DNA from: Hexactinellida sp. DTS-2022
Lineage: Eukaryota > Porifera > Hexactinellida
Assembly: GCA_028753945.1 (NCBI GenBank)
Contig: JAPNXP010000008.1
Span: 620,001-684,000, forward strand
Reading direction: 5' to 3'
DNA: 64,000 nt
The notes below the pieces were generated by a model, which was given only the letters and a program-made list of their open reading frames with translations, searched no databases and was not told where the DNA came from. Positions 44,831-54,422 of this stretch are shown here, in pieces. The position numbers were made by a program, and so were the translations under genes. Each line of letters starts with the position of its first letter. Within the stretch, counting starts at the first letter, position 1.

Positions 44831-45721
44831 TCAAGATGTAGACATTGACAATAGAGCATTGATTGTCTTATCAGTATTATTCCCTTGACTAGTCAACACA
44901 CTCACAATCACTTCCTCTTCCAAATCAGGGAACATTTCTTTCAATTGTTTGAAACCTTCAGTAGAAGGCTGTGCGTGTAAAGCCGCGCGTTGCGAATGCG
45001 GATTAACCGGCATATTACCCGGTTGATACACGATATGAGCCTCTGGTGCCTGCAGATTATGAGGAGGGGTGCCGTAATTCGGGAGACGTTCGAATTTAAA
45101 TCCCAACAACATACTACCCTCCTTGCCTTCCCCAAGATTTCCGTTCAATGGGAACCAATCGTCAACTTGTTGTCCTTCGAAAACAGCCGCGGGGATTTCA
45201 ACCTGAGCCCAAGCAATTCGCTCATCAACAGAGAAAGCCTTCTCATCGAATATTTCCACATGAAAGCTAGTTATACCGTTCGGAAGTGTAACGAATATAC
45301 ATTTATTCCATTTCGGGTGTTTAGCACCATTTAGTGCAGTCGGGGTTTCGTACACACCATGTCCTATAGTGAGTCTACAGTAGGGATCCATTCTAGTTAT
45401 TCCGTAGTTCTTATTGAGTCTCGCCTGCGCTAGAGTTATGGCTAGTCGGCCTACATACTGCTGAATGCTAGGATTAGGATTAGTCGTGGTTGTAGCAAAT
45501 GGGACGGGATTAAGAGGAGCGTTAGGTTCCATTGGAATGCGGAGAAACCCGTCTGGCAACTCACCTAGCAAAGCTTTCTTCTTCAGCTGTTCTCTCCAAT
45601 CTGGAGCTAGTTGTTGTTGTTGTTGTTGTTGTATTGAGGGGGAGGCGGGAGGGAAATCGGTGAGACGACTCGTCTCAGTCGGGTCTGTGTCGGATGAATT
45701 GTCTTCTAATAAGGTTGCCAT
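44831..45721 (-). CDS. TOLLIP: Toll-interacting protein
   Basis: One exon, 296 codons, the usual length within about 10 percent. Order: N-terminal Tom1-binding region with DWREQLKKKALLGELPDGFL (residues 41-60), a C2 domain from about 90 to 215 (GRLAITLAQARLNKNYG, MDPYCRLTIGHGVYET, HPKWNKCIFVTLP, FHVEIFDEKAF), a Pro/Asn-rich linker, and a CUE domain at about 250-294 (FKQLKEMFPDLEEEVI). TOLLIP links ubiquitinated cargo to endosomes through Tom1 and phosphoinositides and dampens IL-1/Toll signalling in animals with those receptors. The C2 region keeps the family's poor calcium-site pattern. A run of seven Gln (31-37) is a local peculiarity. Confidence 0.97.
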   Translation of the reverse strand: MATLLEDNSSDTDPTETSRLTDFPPASPSIQQQQQQQLAPDWREQLKKKALLGELPDGFLRIPMEPNAPLNPVPFATTTTNPNPSIQQYVGRLAITLAQARLNKNYGITRMDPYCRLTIGHGVYETPTALNGAKHPKWNKCIFVTLPNGITSFHVEIFDEKAFSVDERIAWAQVEIPAAVFEGQQVDDWFPLNGNLGEGKEGSMLLGFKFERLPNYGTPPHNLQAPEAHIVYQPGNMPVNPHSQRAALHAQPSTEGFKQLKEMFPDLEEEVIVSVLTSQGNNTDKTINALLSMSTS

Positions 45722-46904
45722 TCCTTATGCCAAGTAAGTTGCTAGGAAACCAGTATCAGTATACAGTAGATCCTGCTAATAACGGATACACAAGGGACTG
45801 GACAAAAATCAAAGTTGACTAATTCATGATTATTCAAGAATTACTCAAAATGTATTTTCATAATATCGGTGGTGTCCACTATTTTTTTGATATAACTAGC
45901 AATGGAATTATTTTTAAACCGAAATGGGTCAAATATTACTGCTACCGCTGGTATTAAATGACCCACTATTGATTTTGAGCACATTGAACAATTGCCATTT
46001 TCAATGAATTAGTCAACTTAGCCAAAAATGGCCGTTATGTCATGTGACCGCTATACACAGGTTGGTTATAATACGGGAAGTCATGTGGGGACCTATTCTA
46101 AGTGGCCGTTATAGGATGGTCCTATTGAATTTCGTGTATTTGTAATCTATAATTGGGATCCCTGCATTTTCAAACCATTTCTCTATATGATCTTGTACAA
46201 TAGTTACTTCTATTTTGAATGTAAATGTTAAATGTTGAATGTAAATTTACAATGTAAATTTTAGTGACAACATTGCTTCAATAGCAACGAATAGAATAGT
46301 ATGTTATTTTGTTATAATGAAAGAAATTCAAAGTAAAGACAGAGTCTAGTGTCATATAAAGTACCCACATTCATCAGGAATAATTAACTAGTGAAATGAA
46401 AACCTCTGCGGAGATATATGCGCAGCAAGAGACAGTACTACAACCAAATTAACCCACAATAACCCGTACCAAGTTACCATACAGCGATACGAGCATTCTC
46501 GCCAGCTTCCGTGTATGTAGACCGTCTATTTCTAGACGGTCTATAAAAACCCATACAAACTAAGCTAAAAATTTGTAGACCGTCGATAAATTTTGTATAC
46601 CAAAAGCCCCTGCCGTCAATGGGTAATACTAATTTATATGTAAGAAAACTTGGTCTAGAAACAGACGGTCTACATATAAGTTATTTATATAATAAGGGGT
46701 TACAACTGGCGTACATGCGGACACAAATATATTTACAGCTTAATGAGAGTTTACTATAGTTGTAAAAACATTAAACAACCAATTGTTAATTCGTTTAAAA
46801 CAAGATTTGTTATAAATAAATAGTATAAATAATTTACTAATCAATTGACAAGAAAATATCTACCTATTTGCAAACGCTAAAAATCTATAATTAATTCGCT
46901 TATT
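45722..46904. other. Intergenic with two MITEs
   Basis: 45763-46140 is a worn MITE (cagtagatcctgctaataac, caagggactgg, gtggccgttatagga). The element near 46509 is separate. The remainder is AT-rich without signal. Confidence 0.5.
46509..46680. mobile_element. Family H MITE ('tgtagaccgtct')
   Basis: tgtagaccgtctatttctag at the left, tagaaacagacggtctaca at the right; the left end also contains its own inverse within 30 bp (agaccgtctatttctagacggtct). 'gtagaccgtcgat' repeats internally. Confidence 0.75.
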
Positions 46905-48107
46905 TTAGTTCTCCGATTTTTGTTGAGATTGGATTAGATGCTCTATGTACACGATTTCATGTTTAATTCTGCTAAACTGGTTCAATTCTATTATAGAATA
47001 CATCAAGCCGAATAGAAATAAAATAAATTTAACCAAGACGCAAACTAGAAAGATTAGGAAATAGTTGGTTGCCCATGAGATGTCCATAACAATAGATAGC
47101 AGAGTGAATAGAGTAAGTGATGCCAGAAAAATTACAGCCGTTATACCAACACCATAGTAAAATAATTCAGTAAATGGAAAATGTGAAATCTTCGTGCGTT
47201 TTTTCAATCTCGTTTCTAAAATATTTTTGGCGCCCAAAAGTGTATCTATGCAAGAATCTGGAATGGAATGTTTATGGATTTGTATGAGTGGAGATGTGCC
47301 GAATTTAAGCTCAACTTGTAAACCAGAATGATCGGAATACCACACTGATTTATCAATCGTTTCTTGGCCAAAATATCCTTTGCTCACAACCTCTATGTTA
47401 CTATCCTTTGGTAACATTATGTAATCAATTCGTTCTGAAACACTATTTTTTTTATAAAATGGATTTTTTGGTGAATTATAAGTAATCACATCTTTTTCAT
47501 CTTTCCATAAATCTACAAAACCACCGACTTTCGTAATAATGTCATACTCAACTGAATCCGGAGGGAGATTTAAATCGCCGAGCAGAATAGCATGCCCTCT
47601 ACAAGTTTGCTGAATAAATTTAATTACTTCCATAATCTCTATTATGCGATGTTCAACGTAACATACCTTACCATAATCAGAAACTAAATGCGTGTTATAC
47701 ACACTCAATATTCCAACTGGACTTGATATATAACAAACACCAATGCCCTTTGCACCATACCAATCCCCATGGTCAATACGAAATGGATTGCTACATAGTG
47801 TGAATTGAAAAAAATCAACGCCAATAATTGGGTATCTTGAGAATGTCACTAAACCACTGCCAACTACTCCTGCTCTGAAGTAATGGAAATATTTAAACTT
47901 TTTAGAGAAATTTTCAGGGTTTAGAAAAGTCTTTTTAAACAGACCAGAAATCCATACTTCTTGCATCGTTAACACGTCAACGTTAAAATCACAGATCGCT
48001 TCTGTAAGTAGTTTTGTACGAAGAGTAGTTTTTTGTGCAATTCGAAATCTCTCTGGAAGTAACCATACATTCAGTGTTGCAAATTTCAAATTCGTTTCTT
48101 CATCCAT
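46905..48107 (-). CDS. SMPD2: Neutral sphingomyelinase (SMPD2-like)
   Basis: 400 codons in one exon. It belongs to the endonuclease/exonuclease/phosphatase superfamily and cleaves sphingomyelin to ceramide and phosphocholine. Catalytic blocks: FATLNVWLLPER (Asn13), LTMQEVW (Glu50), LLGDLNLPP (Asp, Asn near 190), and SDHSGLQVEL (His near 272). Two C-terminal membrane helices at about 319-341 and 349-371 are the hallmark of neutral SMase 2-type SMPD2 rather than soluble bacterial enzymes. I choose the ATG at 48107. The frame remains open to 48200, but those 31 codons read into a MITE and resemble nothing. The enzyme would sit in ER or plasma membrane. Confidence 0.93.
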   Translation of the reverse strand: MDEETNLKFATLNVWLLPERFRIAQKTTLRTKLLTEAICDFNVDVLTMQEVWISGLFKKTFLNPENFSKKFKYFHYFRAGVVGSGLVTFSRYPIIGVDFFQFTLCSNPFRIDHGDWYGAKGIGVCYISSPVGILSVYNTHLVSDYGKVCYVEHRIIEIMEVIKFIQQTCRGHAILLGDLNLPPDSVEYDIITKVGGFVDLWKDEKDVITYNSPKNPFYKKNSVSERIDYIMLPKDSNIEVVSKGYFGQETIDKSVWYSDHSGLQVELKFGTSPLIQIHKHSIPDSCIDTLLGAKNILETRLKKRTKISHFPFTELFYYGVGITAVIFLASLTLFTLLSIVMDISWATNYFLIFLVCVLVKFILFLFGLMYSIIELNQFSRIKHEIVYIEHLIQSQQKSEN

Positions 48108-48158
48108 GATGTAATAATTGCCTAGTATTGAATATTCGTATAATTTCAATATATGTAA

Positions 48159-48297
48159 ATAAGGTAAATCATCGTTAGTACGAACACCCGGGACCGTCAA
48201 AATGTGTCGCCTTATCCGAATTCGTATTAACTGGTGTCATTTGCATTGAAGAGGCATTGAACGTAATAACCGTGTTCGTACTAACGAGGTTACACTG
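48159..48297. mobile_element. Family A MITE just upstream of the sphingomyelinase
   Basis: Left part catcgttagtacgaacaccc, then gggaccgtcaaaatgtg; right ctaacgaggttacactg before TA. Only about 50 bp separate it from the chosen start codon, so it lies in the 5' UTR or promoter. Confidence 0.85.
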
Positions 48298-48555
48298 TAT
48301 ATAACTATAAACAAGAAGTTTTTAAGATACGATTTGTGAAATACAAATTGTTACAATAGAAGAAAGCTTAATTTTCCTGATACCTTGAAATTTGGAAATG
48401 AAATACAAACTTTCGAATATTTGTATTTGTCGATAAATACAATAATAAAATTGACTGCAAACAATTAAACAAAACCAAAAATAGCAAATTTTAACAAGAT
48501 TGTTCATAAACTAATGCCCAATGGGTTAGTATTTTGTTGCATTATTTAAGAGTAA

Positions 48556-48656
48556 CAGTAGAACCTACATAATCCAACGCTCATTGGAACAGGAAATTTG
48601 TATCAGAATAAGGCGAATAACGATTTATAGGGTGTCGGATTACGCAGGTTCTACTG
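48556..48656. mobile_element. Family E MITE ('acctacataatccaa')
   Basis: cagtagaacctacataatcc to ggattacgcaggttctactg; 101 bp. TA follows directly and abuts the next element. Confidence 0.88.
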
Positions 48657-48660
48657 TATA

Positions 48661-49012
48661 CCTTATTATAGGAAATTAACGCGAATTTCTCCAAATCGCG
48701 TTAATTTCCTTCTCGTTAATTTCCATGACCTTAATTTCCTGCTACGTATTTAGCAAAAGTATAATGGATGGCAAACTTCCGAGCTATATATTTTCAGATG
48801 TGCAACTAGTTTGAAAGGATATACCATGTCTATCAAGTAGATTGGAAGCCTATTTGGGCACAATAATAGTATTAAATCAGGAGATTAATAATCCTGAAAT
48901 TTTTTTATAAAATTTATTCGCGTTAATTTCATGTATTTGAAAATGTTCAGCTCCAATTCGCGTTAATTTCATGGAGCGTTAATTTCCTTCGCGTTAATTT
49001 CCTATAATAAGG
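48661..49012. mobile_element. Family G MITE ('ggaaattaacgcg')
   Basis: ccttattataggaaattaac and the inverse gttaatttcctataataagg at the other end, with TA at 48659-48660 and 49013-49014. 'cgcgttaatttcc' is repeated about six times near the ends. Confidence 0.9.
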
Positions 49013-49297
49013 TATGTTACTCAAACTAGAATAACTTAGGAGCTCAATTTCTGGAGAAATTTTGTAATTAGGAATATTCAAAAGTATATTTCACTTGACA
49101 AACCTAATCTTTCCTACAAATAAAAGCAAAAAATAATCAAAAATATATACAATAGAGTAAATAACGAGTAAATACACAAAAAATCTCATATCAGATTCGT
49201 ATAGCATAACACAAAATATATACACTAAGGCCTAATAGAAATAAATATATACGAAGATCAAAATAATATTAATTCCCAAGTACGTAGATATATACAA

Positions 49298-52200
49298 TCA
49301 TGAAAATACTTCCTTTTCGTCTTCAGTAATTAACTTTTCTGTCAATCGTTTCAGCATTAATTCGATACTTTCCTCTCTCGCATCAAGCTTGCGAAGTAGC
49401 CTTTTCATTGTGAACATATCTTTTTCCATCTTCTGCGTGCGAGTAGAAAGAACATCAATTCTATCTTTTTTCAAGCCAAGCGCTTCGATTATTTCTTGTA
49501 TTAGGAAACTGCGTTCACCGCCGAAAATGTGAGAAATTCTTTCAGCAACGGACAATTTGTTTGGAAAGATTGAAGCTCGCTGAATAGCATTCTTTTTCCG
49601 CTGAGAATAAATAGAGAAAGGAAAAGTTTCCTCGAAATTCAACACCAACTCCACTTTGAGTGCCAAACGCTTCAATACAGCTGTTTCTTGTACACCCTTA
49701 ATGTCATCAACAGCCAAACCGACAAGCAAATTGGCAAGAATAATTGGAATTAATATAACGAATACCAACCATAGAATATAGCTGGAAATCGTATGGTCTA
49801 ACGTCGTTGTAATATCATTGAACAAAGAGTCAAATTCAAACTCACCAGCCATCATCACTACTGTTTTAAGAAAGCTACTAAATGGATTACGGTACTGATT
49901 ACATAAGTCTCCTTGCCTAAATACCATATAGAATGAGACTGAAAATCCAAGTATAAACACCAGTCCAAGTAACATAATTCGAAAGAATGTTACAATCACA
50001 TGGAGTAACATGAGGATATAGATTCCGAGTAAAGGTAATTTCCTGAGAAAAACCGCCAAATTGAACCAAGAAAAGAGAACTACAAATGCACCTAATTCCC
50101 AAATGTACGGATTATCATAACCACAAGCACCTACAGTTCGTCTGTTCTTGAATACGTCAGATACATATACAATCGCTCCTATATAGATAAACCATTCTAC
50201 ATAGTTATCAAGGCTAGTAAAATAACCGCGAATATCACCAATAATTTGACCTGATTCGAAAAGCAAACGAAATACAGCGAATAGTATTATTATCGCTGCT
50301 AGAACAATTGAAGCAGTAACACGACCAACATTACATTCAGAACAACCGTAAATATCTGCATACCATTTTGATTGACTGGCATTTGGCGTACACGAACTGG
50401 TAGAATTAAGCCTATTATTGAAATCACATGAGGGAACTACATATGTGAATAATGTGAGGAGTAATACGAATATCACATAGACTGAGAGATTACCATAGTA
50501 TAAGTACCTTGAGTGTTTTTTCCACTTTTGACGTATTATTGTACGTACTAACGGGTGCTTCAATAATTCTAAACGTGCATGTCGCACCATAATGGATAAG
50601 GGACTGAATTCCTTCTTAAGGCGACCTTTTTCATAAAGTCCGGACAAAAATGGTTGTTTAACATCGTTTTCGCATTCGTATTTCAAAATAAATTCCTGGA
50701 AACTTTCAACATCTTCGAGTAATTCAAAACTGAAATCAACTTTAACATTTGGATCATCAGGATGACCAATTTCTTTAATATTATCACGCATGTATAGGGA
50801 TAATACCTTGTGAGCTTGTACTGGCATTTTTGGTATCAGTTTCCTAAATGGAGTGTAAGGCTTTTCGTTTGTACCTGTATAATTATTCAACGCTTTTCGT
50901 ATGTCAGGATGCGATAATAAAATTTCCACTACATCTTCATTACCCGCGCCGATAGCTAAATCGAGTGCATTATTTCCAATTTCAGCTCCATCCTCATGCT
51001 TACAAATATCAGCACCGTTTTTCAACAACAGTTTAACAATCAGTGTGTGACCAGCCACACAAGCCATTAGTAATGGTGTTGAGACTTTATTTTTCTCGTC
51101 TCCATCTATAGGCGCTTCTTCTTGCAGCAAATATTCAGCGACTTGGACATGACCGTTGGCAGAAGCCAGGTGTAGTGGTGTGTATTTGTTAGAATTTATT
51201 GCAGTAATACTTGCTTGGTATTCAATGAGAATTTCAACTACTTCGAATTGTCCCTCTTGACATGCCAAATGCAATGCATGGTTGCTATACTCATCTTCAT
51301 CCCAGAGTAAATCCGGTGTTTTTTCACCCGCGTATTCTAGCAACCTACGTGCTACACTTGCATTTCCGTTAAGTGCAGCCACGTGCAATGGAGTTTGTTC
51401 TTCGTCATTTTGTGAGAAAATATCGCAATTATTCGTTTTAAGCAACATATTGAGAATATCAATGTCACCTTGCTTCGCAACAGCATGCAATGGTGTCATA
51501 TCTTCATCAGCTTTCTCATTGACTAACCTTCGACCGATTTGGTTATCCAATATTTCGGCTACTACCAAATCTTCGTCCTTTTCAATGGCATGGAATAACG
51601 CTGTCTTCCCATACCTGTCTGTTAGGTCCAGTTTACAGTCTGTGTGTTTGAGAAATTCTTTCACAGCAAGGACATTGCCAAACGAGGCAGCAACCATGAA
51701 TGGAGTATTTGAGTCTAGATTTTGTGCATTTGGGTTAGTATTTTTTCTCAAAAGGAACCTAATCATTTGCTCACGGTTGTAACGAGCTGCATAATGTAGG
51801 GGAGTGTTTTGTGATCTGTCAATAGCGCTCAGGTCTTGTTTCTTTGTGGAAAGAAGAATTTCTGCAATGTTTACACGACCTAACTGTGCAGCTAGATGAA
51901 TACACTGGGCTCCTTCATTATTCTCAACATTCAAACTGAATCCTAGCCTCAAACATTGATTAACACAATGTTTATTACCACCCAACACTGCCGTATGTAA
52001 CACAGTATTGCCATCTGTGTCTTTAATAGCCCTCAAAGTTTCAATTTGTTCTCGATTTAATGTCTTACAAAGTAATTTGAAAATATCTTCAGATCCAACA
52101 ACAGTAGATAAATGGAATGGAGTACTACGTTCAAAATCTTCCAATAGAACATCTGCTTTCTCCACGAGTAGCGCTACTATTGTTATAAAACCACGTTCAC

Positions 52201-52981
52201 AAGCAAAATGCAATGCGGTTGAATTTTGGTTGTCTCTTCTATCAACATCGACACCACTTTCCAATAGCACTTTTACAGCAAAATAATTGCCTCTTAAACA
52301 AGCGTGATGGAGAGCAGTTTGGTCATACTTATCTGTTGCGTTAACATCGAAAGATTGCATACCCTTTTTCCTGCCATAATCTATGAGTAATTGTATTGAC
52401 GCGACACTACAATACTCTGTGTTGACTTCGAAATTGTTCAAATCTTCCTCACTCATTTGGGGAATAGTGAGACTATTTTGTTCAACTGAGATGTATCTGG
52501 CAGCATAATGCAATGGGGTATACCCTTCATCTGTTTTGGCATCAATGTTTAAGTCAAATTTGTCAGAGTTTCGTAACAAAGCAAGCAAAACCTTGAATCT
52601 ATTAAACCTTGATGCATAATGCAATATTGTATGCTGTGTGTCATCAAATGAATTCAACAGATCGTTAATATTGCCGATTTTAACACGTTGTTCAGTTCTC
52701 CCGTAGGTAGTAGCGTTTTTGTTCCCACGAGTCCATTTAATACCTTGTTTGGCAGAATGTTCTAGAAGGTCACTGAACTTTTTATCCCAACCATCACGCG
52801 CGGCTTGTAACAGTTCCCTACTCAGAATCTTAGGGTCACTCAATCGAGCAACGTGAGTATGTTGTGCGTCAAACGCAATAATCTGAGACTCACTAGGAGA
52901 TATAGGACCAGTGGTGAGCGGGGTCATTTCAGTTTCACTTGAGCGTGGCAACCCAGCATAGCTCTGACGTATCTCTGCCAT
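49298..52981 (-). CDS. TRPA1-like ankyrin channel, 1227 aa, single exon
   Basis: About 16-17 ankyrin repeats fill residues 115-735 (TILHYASRFNR, TPLHYAARYIS, TALHHACLRGN, TPLHVAALNGN, TPLHLASANGH). Six membrane segments follow between about 840 and 1090. The pore motif MMAGEFEFDSLF (about residue 1042) is the TRPA1 selectivity-filter pattern, and NLLVGLAVDDIKGVQETAVL the S6/TRP-like exit. The C-terminus ends in a coiled coil (QKMEKDMFTMKRLLRKLDAR). TRPA1 channels admit calcium in response to electrophiles, temperature or mechanical stimuli; which applies here is unknown. No stop or frameshift is visible in 3.7 kb. This is unusual because animal TRPA genes are normally many-exon, so recent retroposition or an intron-poor genome are both possible. 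Confidence 0.95.
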   Translation of the reverse strand: MAEIRQSYAGLPRSSETEMTPLTTGPISPSESQIIAFDAQHTHVARLSDPKILSRELLQAARDGWDKKFSDLLEHSAKQGIKWTRGNKNATTYGRTEQRVKIGNINDLLNSFDDTQHTILHYASRFNRFKVLLALLRNSDKFDLNIDAKTDEGYTPLHYAARYISVEQNSLTIPQMSEEDLNNFEVNTEYCSVASIQLLIDYGRKKGMQSFDVNATDKYDQTALHHACLRGNYFAVKVLLESGVDVDRRDNQNSTALHFACERGFITIVALLVEKADVLLEDFERSTPFHLSTVVGSEDIFKLLCKTLNREQIETLRAIKDTDGNTVLHTAVLGGNKHCVNQCLRLGFSLNVENNEGAQCIHLAAQLGRVNIAEILLSTKKQDLSAIDRSQNTPLHYAARYNREQMIRFLLRKNTNPNAQNLDSNTPFMVAASFGNVLAVKEFLKHTDCKLDLTDRYGKTALFHAIEKDEDLVVAEILDNQIGRRLVNEKADEDMTPLHAVAKQGDIDILNMLLKTNNCDIFSQNDEEQTPLHVAALNGNASVARRLLEYAGEKTPDLLWDEDEYSNHALHLACQEGQFEVVEILIEYQASITAINSNKYTPLHLASANGHVQVAEYLLQEEAPIDGDEKNKVSTPLLMACVAGHTLIVKLLLKNGADICKHEDGAEIGNNALDLAIGAGNEDVVEILLSHPDIRKALNNYTGTNEKPYTPFRKLIPKMPVQAHKVLSLYMRDNIKEIGHPDDPNVKVDFSFELLEDVESFQEFILKYECENDVKQPFLSGLYEKGRLKKEFSPLSIMVRHARLELLKHPLVRTIIRQKWKKHSRYLYYGNLSVYVIFVLLLTLFTYVVPSCDFNNRLNSTSSCTPNASQSKWYADIYGCSECNVGRVTASIVLAAIIILFAVFRLLFESGQIIGDIRGYFTSLDNYVEWFIYIGAIVYVSDVFKNRRTVGACGYDNPYIWELGAFVVLFSWFNLAVFLRKLPLLGIYILMLLHVIVTFFRIMLLGLVFILGFSVSFYMVFRQGDLCNQYRNPFSSFLKTVVMMAGEFEFDSLFNDITTTLDHTISSYILWLVFVILIPIILANLLVGLAVDDIKGVQETAVLKRLALKVELVLNFEETFPFSIYSQRKKNAIQRASIFPNKLSVAERISHIFGGERSFLIQEIIEALGLKKDRIDVLSTRTQKMEKDMFTMKRLLRKLDAREESIELMLKRLTEKLITEDEKEVFS

Positions 52982-53031
52982 TAACTTTGCTAATTAATTA
53001 ATTAATGTATTATACACTGGTATCTTAGATA

Positions 53032-53215
53032 CAGTTGACTCCGCTTAATAGAGTCACCTCGGGACCAGGTTAATTTGACCCGATTAAGCGGAAAAATCTA
53101 TTAACCGAAAATATGTTAAGCCAAACTGTAATTCTGTCCTATAAATCCTGTGAAATTTTTGCCCCATTAAGTGGAGAAATCTATTAACCGGTGGTCTATT
53201 AAGCGGAGTCGATTG
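53032..53215. mobile_element. Family B MITE near the TRPA1-like start
   Basis: cagttgactccgcttaatag to attaagcggagtcgattg before TA. Highly similar to 8666-8847, including tcgggaccaggttaat and cctataaat. It begins 50 bp upstream of the ATG. Confidence 0.92.
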
Positions 53216-53252
53216 TAGTTACCAAAATGGATAACTAAATAAAAAGGGAACA

Positions 53253-53600
53253 CAGTAGAACCTCGTTAGCACGAACAACAGGAGACCGTCATAATGCGTT
53301 CGCCTTATCAGTGATTCGTATTAACCGGTGTAATTTTTAGGGCTGAAACGATTATTCGAAATTTAACGAACCTTTGGAAAATATGTTTTGTTAAACTAGC
53401 TGAGTAATAACAAACTTGTGTCTAACATACTTTGTAAATATGATTACATTATTGTAACATTAAGTAGGAATACATATTTACGATCTCTCCAATCTAAACA
53501 AAAGTAATGTTGTTGTCTAAAGTAGTCAACGAATATCCGATTAAATATAATATAATATTCATTCAAACGAATATTCGTTCGTACTAACAAGGTTTTACTG
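53253..53600. mobile_element. Family A MITE enlarged by an internal insert
   Basis: cagtagaacctcgttagcac to cgtactaacaaggttttactg-type end before TA. The middle holds an extra 'acgaatattcg' rich block (53345-53580) with inverted ends (gaaacgattattcgaaattt / ttaaat...gaatattcg). Confidence 0.75.
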
Positions 53601-53925
53601 TATTATACACAATTGATAAAAATTATTATTATTATTATAACGAAGTTCAAGGATCCACCGTTAGTTTGATATAAGCGGAGTAAAATCAACCAATTTATCC
53701 GTCTGGGGAATATATATTTGTTATAAAGAAGTTCACTATAAATGATTTGATAGTCATTCTGTTTTGAATTATGCTTATAATGAATTAATTCAATAAATTT
53801 CAAAATATAATATGATTCAGCTCTTGAATAACGAAACACTACAAATAGTTATTTACTTAATTAATTTGGACGCTTAAATAAGTCAATATGGAATGTGTGC
53901 ATTAATTAACCAAGTTGCTGTTATA

Positions 53926-54365
53926 CAGCCAACTCCCGTTATAACGAAGTGCTAGGGACCGTGGTTTCATTTCGTTATAAGCGGAGTTTGTAATAACAGG
54001 CGTTCGTTATAAGCATATTCGTTATAAGCGGAGTTTGTAATAACAGGCGTTCGTTATAAGCATATTCGTTATAAGCGGAGTTTGTAATAACAGGCGTTCG
54101 TTATAAGCGGAGTTTGTAATAACAGGCGTTCGTTATAAGCGGAGTTTGTTATAGGCGGAGTTCGATCTTAAAGAGTTCATTAGAAGTTGAAATTCGTTGT
54201 AACATAACCGGAGTTAAATATAAGCAGAAATAGTTATAAGCAGAATTCTGAATTCGTTATAACCCGAGTAAATCAATAGCTTAGAGGCTATTTTGGATTT
54301 AATTGACTTCGTTATAAGTGGAATATCGTTAGATCCATTTCATTGTAACCGAAGTTTAATAATGT
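53926..54365. mobile_element. Family F element with internal tandem repeats
   Basis: Left cagccaactcccgttataac after TA and box gctagggaccgtggttt. From 53973 to 54160 a 34- or 50-bp word (gttataagcggagtttgtaa, taacaggcgttc, sometimes ataagcatattc) repeats five times. The right end is unclear. Confidence 0.75.
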
Positions 54366-54422
54366 AATAAAGCAGTATAACCTACGTAATCAGACCCTCT
54401 ACAATCCGGAATTCAGCAGAAC

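Larger units (their letters stand above)
52982..54422. other. MITE belt upstream of the TRPA1-like gene
   Basis: 53032-53215, 53253-53600 and 53926 onward are MITEs entered separately. Between 53601 and 53925 lies another worn 'ataagcggag' family copy. From 54373 a family E left end (cagtataacctacgtaatca) begins and its partner is at about 55840-55858. Confidence 0.55.

Noticed and set aside
48107-48200. 31-residue N-terminal extension of the sphingomyelinase
   Set aside because: The added codons reach into the family A MITE and precede an ATG that aligns with the family start; treated as UTR.
51282-51782. 166-codon plus-strand frame
   Set aside because: It is the antisense shadow of the ankyrin repeats in the TRPA1-like gene, with Ser/Leu-rich composition typical of such shadows.
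53973-54160. Regularly spaced repeats that could suggest a CRISPR-like array
   Set aside because: The 34/50-bp words have no unique spacers, lie within a MITE of a eukaryotic genome, and no cas-like gene is near.
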